Below are positions 20,464 through 30,068 of a stretch of 64,000 nucleotides of DNA, piece after piece. The notes under the pieces are model-generated. The model saw nothing but the letters and a program-made list of their open reading frames with translations. It searched no databases and was not told the origin of the DNA. The stretch spans positions 62,001 to 126,000 of the forward strand of contig CAWGKC010000014.1 of NCBI GenBank assembly GCA_963823105.1, in the 5' to 3' direction. The position numbers were made by a program, and so were the translations under genes. Each line of letters begins with the position of its first letter. Position 1 is the first letter of the stretch. The stretch is from JAJYKC01 sp963823105. GTDB taxonomy: Bacteria > Acidobacteriota > Terriglobia > Bryobacterales > Bryobacteraceae.

Positions 20464-21372
20464 CTAAGGGAAGGCGGCGGCGAGGCGGTTTTCGAGGATC
20501 CTGTGATCGCCGAAATCTTCGCACATCGTGAAGGCGCGATGGCCGGGAGCGACGGCGGCGCGCGGGATAAGGCCGACCAATTGAGTGCCGCAAATGGAGA
20601 CGCCCTCGGCGCGCGCTTCGGCCTCGACGGCGTCGAAGGCGCGCTGTGGCGAAGTGACGTGAAAGGCGGTGAGGTTCATTGAGACTTGGACCAGATTCTT
20701 GGAAATCAGCGGCACGCCGAGGGCTTTCACGAACGGCAAGCTACCGGAAGATGCGCGGACTTTACGGGCGATACGGCGGGCGGCGCCGAGATCCGCCGTG
20801 GCGAGATTGATATTGAACGCGACCAGGAGGTTGCGGGCGCCGATAATGGTTGCGCCGGCGGAGGGATGGAGAGCGGGACCGCCGAGATCGGGAGGGAGAG
20901 CGGGGGATTCAAACTGGCCGCGGCGGACGTTTTCGAGCCGCACGCGATCCGGCTGAAGAGCGGCGGCTTCATAGAAATACACCGGGACGCCCAACTCGCG
21001 CCAAACGCGCGCGCCGGTCTCGTGGGCGATGCGAACACAATCCGGCATCGATGCCCCCTGGAGCGGGACAAAGGGAACGACATCGGCCGCGCCCATGCGG
21101 GGATGGACGCCGCGGTGCCCGCGCAGGTCGATCGATCGCGCAGCCTGGCGGATGGCCTGGAAGGCGGCCTCGGCGACGGAAACGGGCGATCCGGCGAAGG
21201 TGACGACGGAGCGGTTGTGGTCGGCGTCCGATTCCACGCGTAAAACAGCGGCGCCGGCGGAAACGATGGAGGCGGCGATCGCCTCTAACGTAAAGGGGTC
21301 CGGGCCGGTGGAGAAATTCGGCACGCATTCGACCAGTTGGGCGGGCGATTTCAACTCCGGTTCCAAACTCAA
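20464..21372 (-). CDS. ftcD: Glutamate formimidoyltransferase
   Basis: The 302-residue protein matches the formiminotransferase domain of FTCD, which moves a formimino group from formiminoglutamate to tetrahydrofolate in histidine breakdown. Diagnostic segments are ECVPNFSTG, DADHNRSVVTFAG, the catalytic-region HRGVHPRMGAADVVPFVP and AFNINLATADL. The cyclodeaminase domain is absent, which is common in bacteria. It overlaps nothing but precedes lipA by one base, so they are probably co-transcribed. Other hut genes are not in the window. Confidence 0.92.
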   Translation of the reverse strand: MSLEPELKSPAQLVECVPNFSTGPDPFTLEAIAASIVSAGAAVLRVESDADHNRSVVTFAGSPVSVAEAAFQAIRQAARSIDLRGHRGVHPRMGAADVVPFVPLQGASMPDCVRIAHETGARVWRELGVPVYFYEAAALQPDRVRLENVRRGQFESPALPPDLGGPALHPSAGATIIGARNLLVAFNINLATADLGAARRIARKVRASSGSLPFVKALGVPLISKNLVQVSMNLTAFHVTSPQRAFDAVEAEARAEGVSICGTQLVGLIPRAAVAPGHRAFTMCEDFGDHRILENRLAAAFP

Positions 21373-21429
21373 TTGTGGCAGGTGCGCATTTGAGGATTGC
21401 GATGAATCGTGTTAGGTTCGCAGAAGAGG

Positions 21430-23523
21430 ATGACTATTCTATCGCGAGCGGCCGCGCTGGTTATATTATTCGCGGCCGCCTGTATTTCCGTGCGCGCGGC
21501 GTGGGTGGCGACTGGCCCTTATGGTGGCAGCGCACAGATTGTCGCCATCGATCCTCAGGATTCCAAGACTCTATTGGCGGGAACGCGCAGCGGGTTGCTT
21601 TACCGTTCCGGGAACGCGGGCGAATCGTGGGAGCCGGCGCCGTTTCCGCACTTATACCGTTCGTCGATCTACTCGATTGCGATCGATCCGAAGCATTCCG
21701 GGGTTTACTTCATCGGAGTGGCGGCGGAGGCTAAGCGTAAGGACGACACCGTGGCGGGAATTTATACAACCGGCGATGGCGGGAAGACATGGACGCAGGT
21801 GGACGACATGAAGGGGAAATCCGTTTTCGCGCTGGCGGTATGGCCAGGGGATTCGGCGGAGATCGCGGCCGGAACGGACGAGGGCGTGTGGCGCAGCGGG
21901 GACGGCGGCAAAACATGGGCGCGCGCTTCGGCGGAGGACAATCCGGAAATGCAAGGGATCGTTTCGCTGGCGTTCGATCCATCGAACAAGGATATTCTAT
22001 ACGCGGGAACGCCCCACTTACCTTGGAAGACCGAGAATGGCGGGCAAAGCTGGCATGCCGTTCACGAAGGCATGATCGACGATTCGGACGTCTTTTCGAT
22101 CCGCGTGGATTCGAGCCAGCCGCGCCGCGTCTTCGCCAGTGCCTGCAGCGGCATCTATTGCAGCCGTGACGGCGGCGGAGCGTGGACGAAGCTGCAAGGG
22201 ATTCCGAATACGGACCGGCGCACGCACGCGATCGCGCAGGATCCACAACGCGCGGAGACGATTTACGCCGGTACGACGGCGGGATTATGGAAATCGACGG
22301 ACGCCGGGCTGAGCTGGGTGAAGAAGTCGGATTACTCGATCAATGGAATGGCGGTCGATCCTTCCGATGGCCGGATTCTGTATTTGGCGACGGACGCGAC
22401 GGGGCTAATCAAAAGCGTGGACGGAGGAGAAACGTTCCGCCCGTGCAACGAGGGATTCGTCAACCGCAACATTACGCAGTTTGTCGCGGCGGGGCTGGAA
22501 TATCCTTTGTTGTATGCGAGCACCGCCTACGACGGCGACTCGGGAGGGATTTTTCGCAGTGAGAATATGGGCGGCGCGTGGGCCTTGGTGGCGCCGCACC
22601 AGCGGTTATTGAATGAAAACGTCATTTCGTTCGCGGTGTCTCCGGCGGACCCGAGGTCGATTTGGGCGGTGAGCTTCGATGGGCTGCTGAAGTCGGCCGA
22701 CGGCGGGAAGACATGGGTGCGTCCAAAGACCTTCCTGGAGCCGGCAAAACCGATACCGGCCGTGAGGAGCCGGCGCGCGATCAAAGGCGCGGTGACGCGA
22801 CGTCCCGTTCCAGCAGAGTTTCCGGCCGCGGGCGTCCGGATTCACGTACTGCGGTTTCTACCCGGCGAAGCATTGGCGGACGGCATGGCGGCCGTACCGG
22901 CATTGCTGGCCGGAACGAGCGCGGGGCTTTTTCTCAGCCGCGACGGAGGGACGTACTGGAGGAGGATGACGCTTGGAGATTACGCGCCGCCCTCGGTGCT
23001 TTCGATATTCCTGCCGGCGCGGGATACGGGCGCGATGGCCGTCCTAACGGCGGCTGGGCTGTATGTATCGCTCGACCGTGGCGCCGTGTGGAGGAAGTCG
23101 GAATTGCCGGACCGTCCGGACGTTATCTACGACGTCGCGATGCATCCGGTCAACCCTTCGGAGGCCCTGGCCGCGACATCGGGAGGAGTGATGCTCAGCC
23201 GCGACGGAGGCGTGAGTTGGAGCCACTGCGTAAAGGGGCTGCCATGGAAGGGATGGTTTAATTCGGCGGTGTTCGATCCGGTCCGGCCGGAGCGCGCGTA
23301 CGTGACGGAGGTGGGGCGGATCTATGAGACTTCGGACGAAGGAGCGACGTGGGGGCATTTCGACAGCAAAGGGCTTGAGGAGGTCTGGATCCGGGCGTTG
23401 ATTCCGGGGGGAACCGCGTTCGGGGGATTGGTGGCGGTTAGCCAGTCCCGCGGCATCTATATCCACCCCGCCACGGAGGCGGAGGCGGCGCGAACGGAGG
23501 CCGCCGCGACTTCAAAGCGATGA
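21430..23523 (+). CDS. Secreted BNR/sortilin-like beta-propeller protein
   Basis: An N-terminal signal peptide (ILSRAAALVILFAAACISVRA) is followed by about twelve BNR-type repeats with the core SxDGGxTW, such as YTTGDGGKTW, WRSGDGGKTW, CSRDGGGAW, LKSADGGKTW and LSRDGGVSW. These build one or two six- to ten-bladed propellers of the sortilin/YCF48 type. The protein probably acts at the surface or in the periplasm. No catalytic residues of a sialidase or glycosidase stand out. ATG 21430 sits immediately after an AGAAGAGG, and a GTG at 21409 is also possible. The partner or ligand is unknown. Confidence 0.85.
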   Translation: MTILSRAAALVILFAAACISVRAAWVATGPYGGSAQIVAIDPQDSKTLLAGTRSGLLYRSGNAGESWEPAPFPHLYRSSIYSIAIDPKHSGVYFIGVAAEAKRKDDTVAGIYTTGDGGKTWTQVDDMKGKSVFALAVWPGDSAEIAAGTDEGVWRSGDGGKTWARASAEDNPEMQGIVSLAFDPSNKDILYAGTPHLPWKTENGGQSWHAVHEGMIDDSDVFSIRVDSSQPRRVFASACSGIYCSRDGGGAWTKLQGIPNTDRRTHAIAQDPQRAETIYAGTTAGLWKSTDAGLSWVKKSDYSINGMAVDPSDGRILYLATDATGLIKSVDGGETFRPCNEGFVNRNITQFVAAGLEYPLLYASTAYDGDSGGIFRSENMGGAWALVAPHQRLLNENVISFAVSPADPRSIWAVSFDGLLKSADGGKTWVRPKTFLEPAKPIPAVRSRRAIKGAVTRRPVPAEFPAAGVRIHVLRFLPGEALADGMAAVPALLAGTSAGLFLSRDGGTYWRRMTLGDYAPPSVLSIFLPARDTGAMAVLTAAGLYVSLDRGAVWRKSELPDRPDVIYDVAMHPVNPSEALAATSGGVMLSRDGGVSWSHCVKGLPWKGWFNSAVFDPVRPERAYVTEVGRIYETSDEGATWGHFDSKGLEEVWIRALIPGGTAFGGLVAVSQSRGIYIHPATEAEAARTEAAATSKR

Positions 23524-23564
23524 AAACAAAGACACCTATTTGAGGTACACTAATTAAAGACATT

Positions 23565-23590
23565 CCCGCGGCCGGAGCGCCGGTTGCGGG
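23565..23590 (+). terminator. Perfect 11-bp hairpin after the BNR gene
   Basis: CCCGCGGCCGG and CCGGTTGCGGG can pair over 11 bases (two of them G-U) around an AGCG loop. It lies 42 bases after the BNR gene stop and 61 before the OmpA-type gene. There is no T-run after it, so it may be a factor-assisted terminator or a leader structure of the next gene. Confidence 0.45.
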
Positions 23591-23651
23591 CACTTTAAGA
23601 GGTTAGTCGAATTTCAATGGATAATAAAAATCGAAAGCGGAGGGATCTTCA

Positions 23652-25541
23652 GTGAGTCACTCGCGAATTTCAGTCATGGCCGGGGCGCTGATGTGCCTCG
23701 CCGTTGCGGGTCCGGTCTTTGCTCAAGACGGCAAGGATATTGTGGAAATCAATTTGTTTGGCGGCGATCAGGGCTGGTTTACCAAGCAGGCCAGGCAGCA
23801 GGATGGCGCCGCACTCGATATGAAGCTGGTCGATGGGGGCGTCTTTGGCGTGCGCGTCGACGAAAACATGTGGCGCTATGTGGGAATCGAGGAATCGGCG
23901 ACCATCTATGGAGTGAATAACGTCACTCTGCAGAACGTGCCCGGAGTATACGGCAACACCGTTTCCTTCGGCAGCCGCACCCGTCAATTTACCGTGGGAC
24001 CGATCCTTTACCTGGCGTCGCCGGATAGCCGGTTTCGTCCGTTCGTGACGGTCCAAGGGGGTTTGAATTGGTTTGGCCCGACGCAAAAAGCCAAGGATCA
24101 GGCGGGCGACCCCAACAATCCGGCGTTCGGCCCGGCGGGGGCGATCCAATTAGGTAACAGTTGGAAGCAGGCCTTTAACTACGGCATCGGGTTGGTGCAG
24201 TACGGCGCCGGGTTTAAGTTTAAGTTCACCGATCGATTCGGATTTCGAGCCGACGTTCGGGGGAATATCATTCAGACGCCGACGTTCCGCCTGCCGCGGA
24301 ACGGGCCTCCGGGGACGATTACGCTCGCCGAGGGCGGAGCGTTGCAGGGGTATCAGGCCACGGCGGGCTTGACACTTTATCTCGGCAAAGGCGCACCGCC
24401 GTTGACCCACACCTTCACAGTGCCGGCGGCGATCGACGGGCCGACCGCTCTGTGCCCCGGCGAGACCGCGACGCTGAAACTGCCCGCGACGGACAATTTC
24501 GGCAATCACACGCCGAAATACAAATGGACCGTGAACGGAACGGATCAGACCACGAACGCGCCGGAGCTGACGGTGAAGGCGCCGGACAGCGGCGACCTGA
24601 AAGTGGCGGTGCATGTGGAGCCGGATACGGCCAGCTACACCAAGCCGGAGATGCGTTCGAACAAAAAGACGCCGGCGCTGCCGGCCGACCGCTCGCTGGA
24701 CATTCATGTGAAGGAATACAAGGCCCCGACGCTTTCCTGCACGGCAAACCCGGCGGAATTCAACGTCGGCGGAACCAGCGCGATCAGCGGCACGGCGACC
24801 AGCTCCGATTGCAGCGGCGCGTTAAGCTATACGTGGACGGCTACGGAAGGCTCGATCAGCGGCGACGCGAACGCCAACTACAGTTCGCAGGGCGTTTCGG
24901 TGGATCCGAACGGCGCCAAGACGGTAACGGTGAACGGCAAGGTTACGGACGCCAAGGGTGGCTCCGCGAACTGCTCGGTGGATTTGAGACTCAAGAATCC
25001 GCAGGAAGCGCCGGCGCCCGCTCCGCCACAGGCCGCAGCGAAGGCGACGCAGCTTGACGATGTGATCTTCGCGCCGGGCAATTCCCGCGTGAACAATTGC
25101 GCCAAGCGCATTCTGGAAGACCTGTATAAGCAACTGGCGGCCGACCCGGATTCGACCGTCGTACTTATCGGGCACGAAGACTCGGCCGAGGCCAAGCACC
25201 ATGGCACGAAGAAGCATCCCCGCCATCTGGACGAAGAACGCGTGCTGAACACGGCCGCGGTTCTGAGCGCCGGAACGGGAACGTGTCAGAAGTTGGAGCT
25301 GAGCCGCATTCAGACGGCTTGGACCAGCACGAAGAACGATCCGGGTTCCGAGTTCAAGACCCGGTTCTGCGAATCCTCGGTGAGGGAGCGCAAGGGCCAG
25401 GAAACGGGCAAGGACGAAAACGCCAAGTACCGCCGTGTGGAAGTGTGGATCGTGCCGAAGGGCGCGCCCATGCCGAGCGCGGCCAGCGGCGCAACGCCGG
25501 CTCCCGAGAGGGCCGTCAAGGCCAAGGGCTGCCCGAAATAG
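23652..25541 (+). CDS. OmpA-family outer-membrane protein with Ig/PKD-like repeats
   Basis: A signal peptide ends at about residue 24 (AGPVFAQDG). An outer-membrane beta-barrel of about 220 residues follows, with alternating aromatic strands (GGLNWFGP, YGAGFKFKFTDRFGFRADVRG). Two Ig/PKD-like segments come next (PTALCPGETATLKLP; SCTANPAEFNVGGTSAISGT), each with a cysteine pair. The C-terminal region (DDVIFAPGNSRVN, VVLIGHEDSAE, YRRVEVWIVPKG) has the OmpA-like peptidoglycan-binding layout. The start is a GTG with CGGAGGG eight bases upstream. A strong terminator follows, so it is monocistronic. It is likely a structural surface protein that links outer membrane and cell wall. Confidence 0.9.
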   Translation: MSHSRISVMAGALMCLAVAGPVFAQDGKDIVEINLFGGDQGWFTKQARQQDGAALDMKLVDGGVFGVRVDENMWRYVGIEESATIYGVNNVTLQNVPGVYGNTVSFGSRTRQFTVGPILYLASPDSRFRPFVTVQGGLNWFGPTQKAKDQAGDPNNPAFGPAGAIQLGNSWKQAFNYGIGLVQYGAGFKFKFTDRFGFRADVRGNIIQTPTFRLPRNGPPGTITLAEGGALQGYQATAGLTLYLGKGAPPLTHTFTVPAAIDGPTALCPGETATLKLPATDNFGNHTPKYKWTVNGTDQTTNAPELTVKAPDSGDLKVAVHVEPDTASYTKPEMRSNKKTPALPADRSLDIHVKEYKAPTLSCTANPAEFNVGGTSAISGTATSSDCSGALSYTWTATEGSISGDANANYSSQGVSVDPNGAKTVTVNGKVTDAKGGSANCSVDLRLKNPQEAPAPAPPQAAAKATQLDDVIFAPGNSRVNNCAKRILEDLYKQLAADPDSTVVLIGHEDSAEAKHHGTKKHPRHLDEERVLNTAAVLSAGTGTCQKLELSRIQTAWTSTKNDPGSEFKTRFCESSVRERKGQETGKDENAKYRRVEVWIVPKGAPMPSAASGATPAPERAVKAKGCPK

Positions 25542-25580
25542 GGGCGGACTTTCGGGAAGTCGCGCAATCGACCCACCAAG

Positions 25581-25620
25581 CACGAAGCCGCCGGAGTGAT
25601 CCGGCGGCTTTCGTGTTTTT
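25581..25620 (+). terminator. Rho-independent terminator of the OmpA-type gene
   Basis: CACGAAGCCGCCGG pairs with CCGGCGGCTTTCGTG, with one bulged base and a loop of AGTGAT, and is followed by TTTTT. It sits 40 bases past the stop. The T-run is on the plus strand only, so it serves the plus-strand gene and not the convergent glycosyltransferase. Confidence 0.88.
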
Positions 25621-25636
25621 GGACGCGCCGCCGGCG

Positions 25637-27052
25637 CTAGGGTTGAGCACGGCGGTAAACGATGGAGAAGCGAGTGCGGCCGATCTCGCGGTAATGCGCG
25701 AACCAGGAGCGGAGATCGGGGTAGCGGGTGATGGCGAGTGCGGGATTGAGAGGGCCGAGGCCGTCGACGATGTAGGCCGGCGCGGAGAATTGGAGTTGCT
25801 GGCGATTGGCGGCGGCCAAGGCGGGCGCGGCGCTGTCGGAGCGGGTGAGATGGCGGTCGGCGACGACGCCGGTGAGAGGCTGGGAATCGAGAAAGCGGGA
25901 GCCGGCGGCCATGCGGGTTTCGGCGAAGACTTCGGGGCGATAGCCCCAGACCAGGAGCGTGTCGCCGGAGCGCGAACCGCTCTGAACGATGCGCGCCGCA
26001 GCCTGGGCATCGTCGCTTAGCAGAAGGTCGGACCAATCGTGGGAACGCTGATGGAATTGATCGAGCGCGAGCACCCCGTAGCGTGGGGCGAAGCGGACAA
26101 AAGGAACGATTAAGGCCAAGAGGAGAACGGCGCGGTAGCGGCCGAGCAGGGTGAATCCGCGGGCGGCCATGACCGCCGCCACAGGCAACAGTTGGAAATA
26201 GTAGCGCGGAAAGAAGCGCCAGCCCATGGCGGCTGCGGCCAGCGAGAGCAAGGTCCAGAGGGCGAAGCGGAGGCGCGGGCGTTCGCCCCGGCTGCAAAGA
26301 AAAACACCAGAGCCGATGACGAGGGCGGCGTGGAAACCGGACCAGTTGAGCGTACGCAACACGCCGGCGGTGACGGGATGTTCGAGGAAGGTGGCGCGGG
26401 AATATAGAAATCCCCATTGCCATACTTGCAACCACCACGCGGCCAGCGAGCCTTGCGCGGCGAGGAGCGCAAGGGCGACGGCGTTGGGCAGCGCGAAACC
26501 GGCAATCAACGGCGCCACGGCCTGCGGGCAGAAGAGGACGCAGGCGGCGAGAACGAACAGACCTTTGGCGTTGAACAGGAACGCGGCGCCGGCGGCGAGG
26601 CCGCTCCAGAACGCCTTTCCGCGCCAGGCGAGGTAAACGGCGGCGAGATGGGGGACGAGCATTAGCAGATCCGGCCCGAGGACGAGCAAGGCGGAAGGGA
26701 TGTCGAAGATAAGGAAGAAGGCGAGGAATCCGGCGGCGGCGAGGCCTTCGCGCGGGCCCCAAAGACGGCTGGCGAAGAGCCACGCGAGAAAGCAGGCGAG
26801 CGCCAGATAAAGCGCGGCGGCGAGGCGCGGCGCGAGGCCCAAATGCGCGCCCCACAGAAGATAAACGGCGGCTGACAACGGTGGCTTGTCATACCAGATG
26901 TCCCGGTACAGGGCCTTGCCGTGAAGCATTTGAATCGCCGCGGCGGCGGGGTACGCTTCCTCCGTCCACAGAACGTCGAGATGGCACAGGCGCGAGGCGA
27001 CTAGCGCGGCGAAGAGGGCGCACCCGGCGAGGATGCGGGCCGGACGGGACAT
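25637..27052 (-). CDS. GT39/ArnT-like membrane glycosyltransferase
   Basis: The 471-residue protein has around ten to twelve hydrophobic helices. The first extracytoplasmic loop carries WTEEAYPAAAA and YRDIWYDKPPL, the acidic motif of PMT_2/ArnT-type enzymes that use lipid-linked sugar donors. A soluble C-terminal part begins near residue 360. It probably adds a sugar to a lipid or protein at the outer face of the inner membrane. A longer frame runs upstream, but the ATG at 27052 gives a proper signal-anchor start and leaves 21 bases to the divergent pseudouridine synthase gene. Confidence 0.85.
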   Translation of the reverse strand: MSRPARILAGCALFAALVASRLCHLDVLWTEEAYPAAAAIQMLHGKALYRDIWYDKPPLSAAVYLLWGAHLGLAPRLAAALYLALACFLAWLFASRLWGPREGLAAAGFLAFFLIFDIPSALLVLGPDLLMLVPHLAAVYLAWRGKAFWSGLAAGAAFLFNAKGLFVLAACVLFCPQAVAPLIAGFALPNAVALALLAAQGSLAAWWLQVWQWGFLYSRATFLEHPVTAGVLRTLNWSGFHAALVIGSGVFLCSRGERPRLRFALWTLLSLAAAAMGWRFFPRYYFQLLPVAAVMAARGFTLLGRYRAVLLLALIVPFVRFAPRYGVLALDQFHQRSHDWSDLLLSDDAQAAARIVQSGSRSGDTLLVWGYRPEVFAETRMAAGSRFLDSQPLTGVVADRHLTRSDSAAPALAAANRQQLQFSAPAYIVDGLGPLNPALAITRYPDLRSWFAHYREIGRTRFSIVYRRAQP

Positions 27053-27073
27053 GGGACTAGAATCATAACAGCA

Positions 27074-27979
27074 GTGGACGCGAAAAAAACGAAGCTGACG
27101 GTTCCTGTTTTGGCCGCCGGGAAGAGGCTGGATCATTTTCTGCAGGAGACGATGCCGGAATTCAGCCGCGCGAGGTTGCAGTCCTGGATCAAGTCGGGCG
27201 GAGTGACGGTGGACGGCGTCGCGGCGAAGCCGTCGGCGGCGTTGCATGGCGGGGAAGTGCTGGAAGTGGAACACGCCGCGCAGACGCCGTTGCGGGCGAG
27301 GCCGGAGGCGCTGGCGTTGGAGATTCTGTACGAGGACGCGGGTGTGATCGTGGTGAACAAACCGGCCGGCATGGTGGTTCACGCGGGCGCGGGAAATCAT
27401 TCGGGCACTTTGGTGAACGCGCTGCTGCACCGGTTCGAGGCGCTATCGGGAGTGGCCGGAGAACTGCGGCCGGGCATCGTCCACCGGATCGACCGCTACA
27501 CCAGCGGCGTGCTGCTGGTGGCGAGAACGGACGCGGCGCACCGCGCGCTGGCGGCGCAGTTCGCGGCGCGGGAGGTCGAAAAGATTTATGTGGCGCTGGT
27601 TCACGGCGGGATGAAGGAGGACACGGGCCGAATGGACACCCCAATCTCGCGAGACCCGGTGCGGCGGACGCGCATGACGGCGCGGGAGGGAGTGGGTAGA
27701 ACGGCGGCCACCGAGTGGCGCGTGATGAAGCGGTTCCCGCGTTTTACTTTGCTCGAGGTTCGCATCGGGACCGGGCGCACACATCAGATCCGCGTACATC
27801 TTAAGTCGCTGGGGCACACGGTGGCGGGCGACCGTCTCTATGGCGCGCCGGCGCATCCGTCGGGACGGTTTTTCTTGCACGCGAAGCGGATTTCATTCGT
27901 GAGTCCGGCGCTGGGGCGCGCGGTGACGGTTTCCGCGCCATTACCCCCGGAATTGGAAGCTTGGCTCGAAGCACTATAA
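27074..27979 (+). CDS. rluD: RluA-family 23S rRNA pseudouridine synthase
   Basis: This 301-residue enzyme has an N-terminal S4 domain (RLDHFLQETMPEFSRARLQSWIKSG) and a catalytic domain with HRIDRYTSG, where D140 is the nucleophile; many family members read HRLDxxTSG. The IGTGRTHQIRVHLKSLGHTVAGD block is diagnostic of RluA/C/D. The S4 domain and length favour RluD-type activity on the 23S rRNA helix 69, but RluC or a paralogue cannot be excluded. The start is a GTG close to the divergent glycosyltransferase gene. Confidence 0.88.
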   Translation: MDAKKTKLTVPVLAAGKRLDHFLQETMPEFSRARLQSWIKSGGVTVDGVAAKPSAALHGGEVLEVEHAAQTPLRARPEALALEILYEDAGVIVVNKPAGMVVHAGAGNHSGTLVNALLHRFEALSGVAGELRPGIVHRIDRYTSGVLLVARTDAAHRALAAQFAAREVEKIYVALVHGGMKEDTGRMDTPISRDPVRRTRMTAREGVGRTAATEWRVMKRFPRFTLLEVRIGTGRTHQIRVHLKSLGHTVAGDRLYGAPAHPSGRFFLHAKRISFVSPALGRAVTVSAPLPPELEAWLEAL

Positions 27980-27995
27980 TCAAAAGGTCCCTCCT

Positions 27996-28934
27996 ATGAA
28001 TTATTCGCTCGCCTCCCTCGCCGCCGTATGCCTGCTCGCCGGAGCGGTTACCGCTCAGGACCAAAAGCCCGCGGCGCCGGCGAACGAGGAGAAGGACGCC
28101 AATCGGATCGTGCTGGACGTGACGCGCGTGAACATGTTGTTCACCGTGTCGGACAAGAAGGGCCGGTTCATTACCGACCTCGGCAAAAGCGATTTCGAAG
28201 TTTTCGAGAACAAGAAACCGCAGGAGGTTCTTGAGTTCACGGCCGAGAGCGATTTGCCGTTGCGGCTGGCGATTCTGATCGACACCAGCAACAGCATCCG
28301 CGACCGTTTCCGATTCCAACAAGAGGCGGCGACGGACTTTGTGAGATCGGTGGTGCGCATCAAGCGCGACAAGGCGATCGTGGTGAGTTTCGACACCTCC
28401 GCCGAGCTGGTGGCGGACCTGACGGACGACACGCAGAAGCTCGAAAACGCGATTCGAGAGCTGCGGCCCGGAGGCGGCACGGCGCTATACGACGCGATTT
28501 TCTACGCTTGCCGCGATAAGCTGATGCTCGACCAGCCGCTGTATAAATTCCGCCGGGCGATGGTGGTTTTGAGCGACGGCGACGACAACGTCAGCCGCTA
28601 CACGCGCGACCAGGCGCTGGAGATGGCGCAGAAGGCCGATGTGGTAATTTACACCATTTCGACGAATATTTCGCGGATCGAGACGGACGGCGATAAGGTG
28701 CTGAAGTACTTCGCGGCCGAGACCGGGGGACAGGCGTTCTTTCCATTCAAGGCCACCGATCTGGCGCAATCGTTTGAAAACATCGCCAACGAACTGCGGC
28801 ATCAGTACAATTTGTTCTACCGTCCGGAGCCGCTGATTACCGACGGGAAATATCACAACGTGCTGCTGAAGGTGCGAGGGCGCAAGGATTTGATGGTGCG
28901 CTGCCGCAAAGGGTATTACGCTCCGCAGCTTTAG
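27996..28934 (+). CDS. Exported VWFA-domain protein
   Basis: A signal peptide (SLASLAAVCLLAGAVTA) leads into a short beta-rich segment (FTVSDKKGRFITDLGKSDFEVFENKKP) and then a von Willebrand A domain with the metal site DTSNS and a later VLSDGDDN. This layout is abundant in Acidobacteria, where it is called the VWFA-related domain. The metal-site residues are intact, in contrast to the second such protein downstream, so ligand binding with Mg is plausible. AAAAGG lies eight bases upstream of the ATG. It may be co-transcribed with recA, 36 bases further. Confidence 0.88.
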   Translation: MNYSLASLAAVCLLAGAVTAQDQKPAAPANEEKDANRIVLDVTRVNMLFTVSDKKGRFITDLGKSDFEVFENKKPQEVLEFTAESDLPLRLAILIDTSNSIRDRFRFQQEAATDFVRSVVRIKRDKAIVVSFDTSAELVADLTDDTQKLENAIRELRPGGGTALYDAIFYACRDKLMLDQPLYKFRRAMVVLSDGDDNVSRYTRDQALEMAQKADVVIYTISTNISRIETDGDKVLKYFAAETGGQAFFPFKATDLAQSFENIANELRHQYNLFYRPEPLITDGKYHNVLLKVRGRKDLMVRCRKGYYAPQL

Positions 28935-28970
28935 CCGGCGCGCGGCGCCGAGGGAGAAGGGGAAGGATTC

Positions 28971-30041
28971 ATGGACGATAAAGAAAAGAGCCGCGCGCTC
29001 AGCGCGACGCTAAGCCAGATCGAGAAACAATTCGGCAAAGGGTCGATCCTGCGGCTGGGATCGAAGGAAGCGGTGGTGCCGGTGTCGGTGATTTCCTCCG
29101 GCTCGATTTCGCTCGATTACGCGCTGGGCACCGGAGGGTTTCCGCGCGGGCGCATTTGCGAGATTTTCGGGCCGGAGTCGTCGGGAAAAACGACGGTGGC
29201 GCTGCAGGTGATCGCCGAGGCGCAGAAGGCGGGCGGCATGGCGGCGTTCATCGACGTGGAGCACGCGCTCGATCCCGGATATGCGAAGAAGCTGGGCGTG
29301 GACGTCGATAATCTCCTGGTTTCGCAGCCCGACTACGCCGAGCAGGCACTGGAAATCACGAACGCGCTAATCACCTCCGGCTCGATTGACGTGCTGGTTC
29401 TCGATTCGGTGGCGGCGCTGGTGCCGAAATCCGAACTCGACGGCGAAATGGGCGACAGCCATATGGGCGTGCAGGCGCGGCTGATGTCGCAGGCGATGCG
29501 CAAGTTGACCGGCGTGGTGTCGAAATCGAATACCTGCCTGATCTTCATCAACCAGATCCGCGAAAAGATCGGGGTGATGTTCGGCAATCCCGAGACCACC
29601 ACCGGCGGGCGGGCGCTGAAGTTTTACTCCTCCGTGCGGGCCGACATCCGGCGGATCGCGGCCATTAAAGACGGCGACGTGGTGACGGGGAACCGGACGA
29701 AGGTGAAGATCGTGAAGAACAAGGTGGCGGCGCCGTTCCGCGAGGCGGAATTCGATATTATTTATGGCGAAGGAATTTCGCGCGAAGGCGATTTGCTGGA
29801 TCTTGGCGTGGCGCAGAATCTGATCGAGAAGAGCGGGTCGTGGTTTAGCTATCAGGGCGAACGTATCGGACAAGGGCGGGAGAATTCGCGGCAGTTTCTG
29901 AAAGACAACCCCGACATCCGGCAGCAGGTGGAGACGAACCTGCGCAAGTTGCTGGGGCTGACAAAAACGGAGACGGAACCGGTGGCGCCGGCGGTGGTTC
30001 CCGAGCCGATGAAAGCGGCGCCGGCGGCTAAAGGGCGATAG
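28971..30041 (+). CDS. recA: Recombinase RecA, first copy
   Basis: RecA forms filaments on single-stranded DNA, drives strand exchange and triggers LexA cleavage. The 356-residue protein has all standard parts: the N-terminal helix (SATLSQIEKQFGKGS), Walker A GPESSGKTT near 67-75, Walker B VLVLDSVAALVPK, loop L1 DGEMGDSHMG, loop L2 MFGNPETTTGGRALKF and a C-terminal domain with a proline/alanine-rich acidic-poor tail. It follows a VWFA gene and precedes another. A second, equally complete recA lies about 4 kb downstream. Which copy is the housekeeping one cannot be decided from this sequence. Confidence 0.97.
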   Translation: MDDKEKSRALSATLSQIEKQFGKGSILRLGSKEAVVPVSVISSGSISLDYALGTGGFPRGRICEIFGPESSGKTTVALQVIAEAQKAGGMAAFIDVEHALDPGYAKKLGVDVDNLLVSQPDYAEQALEITNALITSGSIDVLVLDSVAALVPKSELDGEMGDSHMGVQARLMSQAMRKLTGVVSKSNTCLIFINQIREKIGVMFGNPETTTGGRALKFYSSVRADIRRIAAIKDGDVVTGNRTKVKIVKNKVAAPFREAEFDIIYGEGISREGDLLDLGVAQNLIEKSGSWFSYQGERIGQGRENSRQFLKDNPDIRQQVETNLRKLLGLTKTETEPVAPAVVPEPMKAAPAAKGR

Positions 30042-30068
30042 GGGCAAGCTGGGCGAGAGGAGCAAGTT

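Noticed and set aside
24822..26855. Arginine-rich minus-strand frame of 677 residues
   Set aside because: A shadow of the OmpA-type and glycosyltransferase genes: low-complexity RRRPR text without family features.
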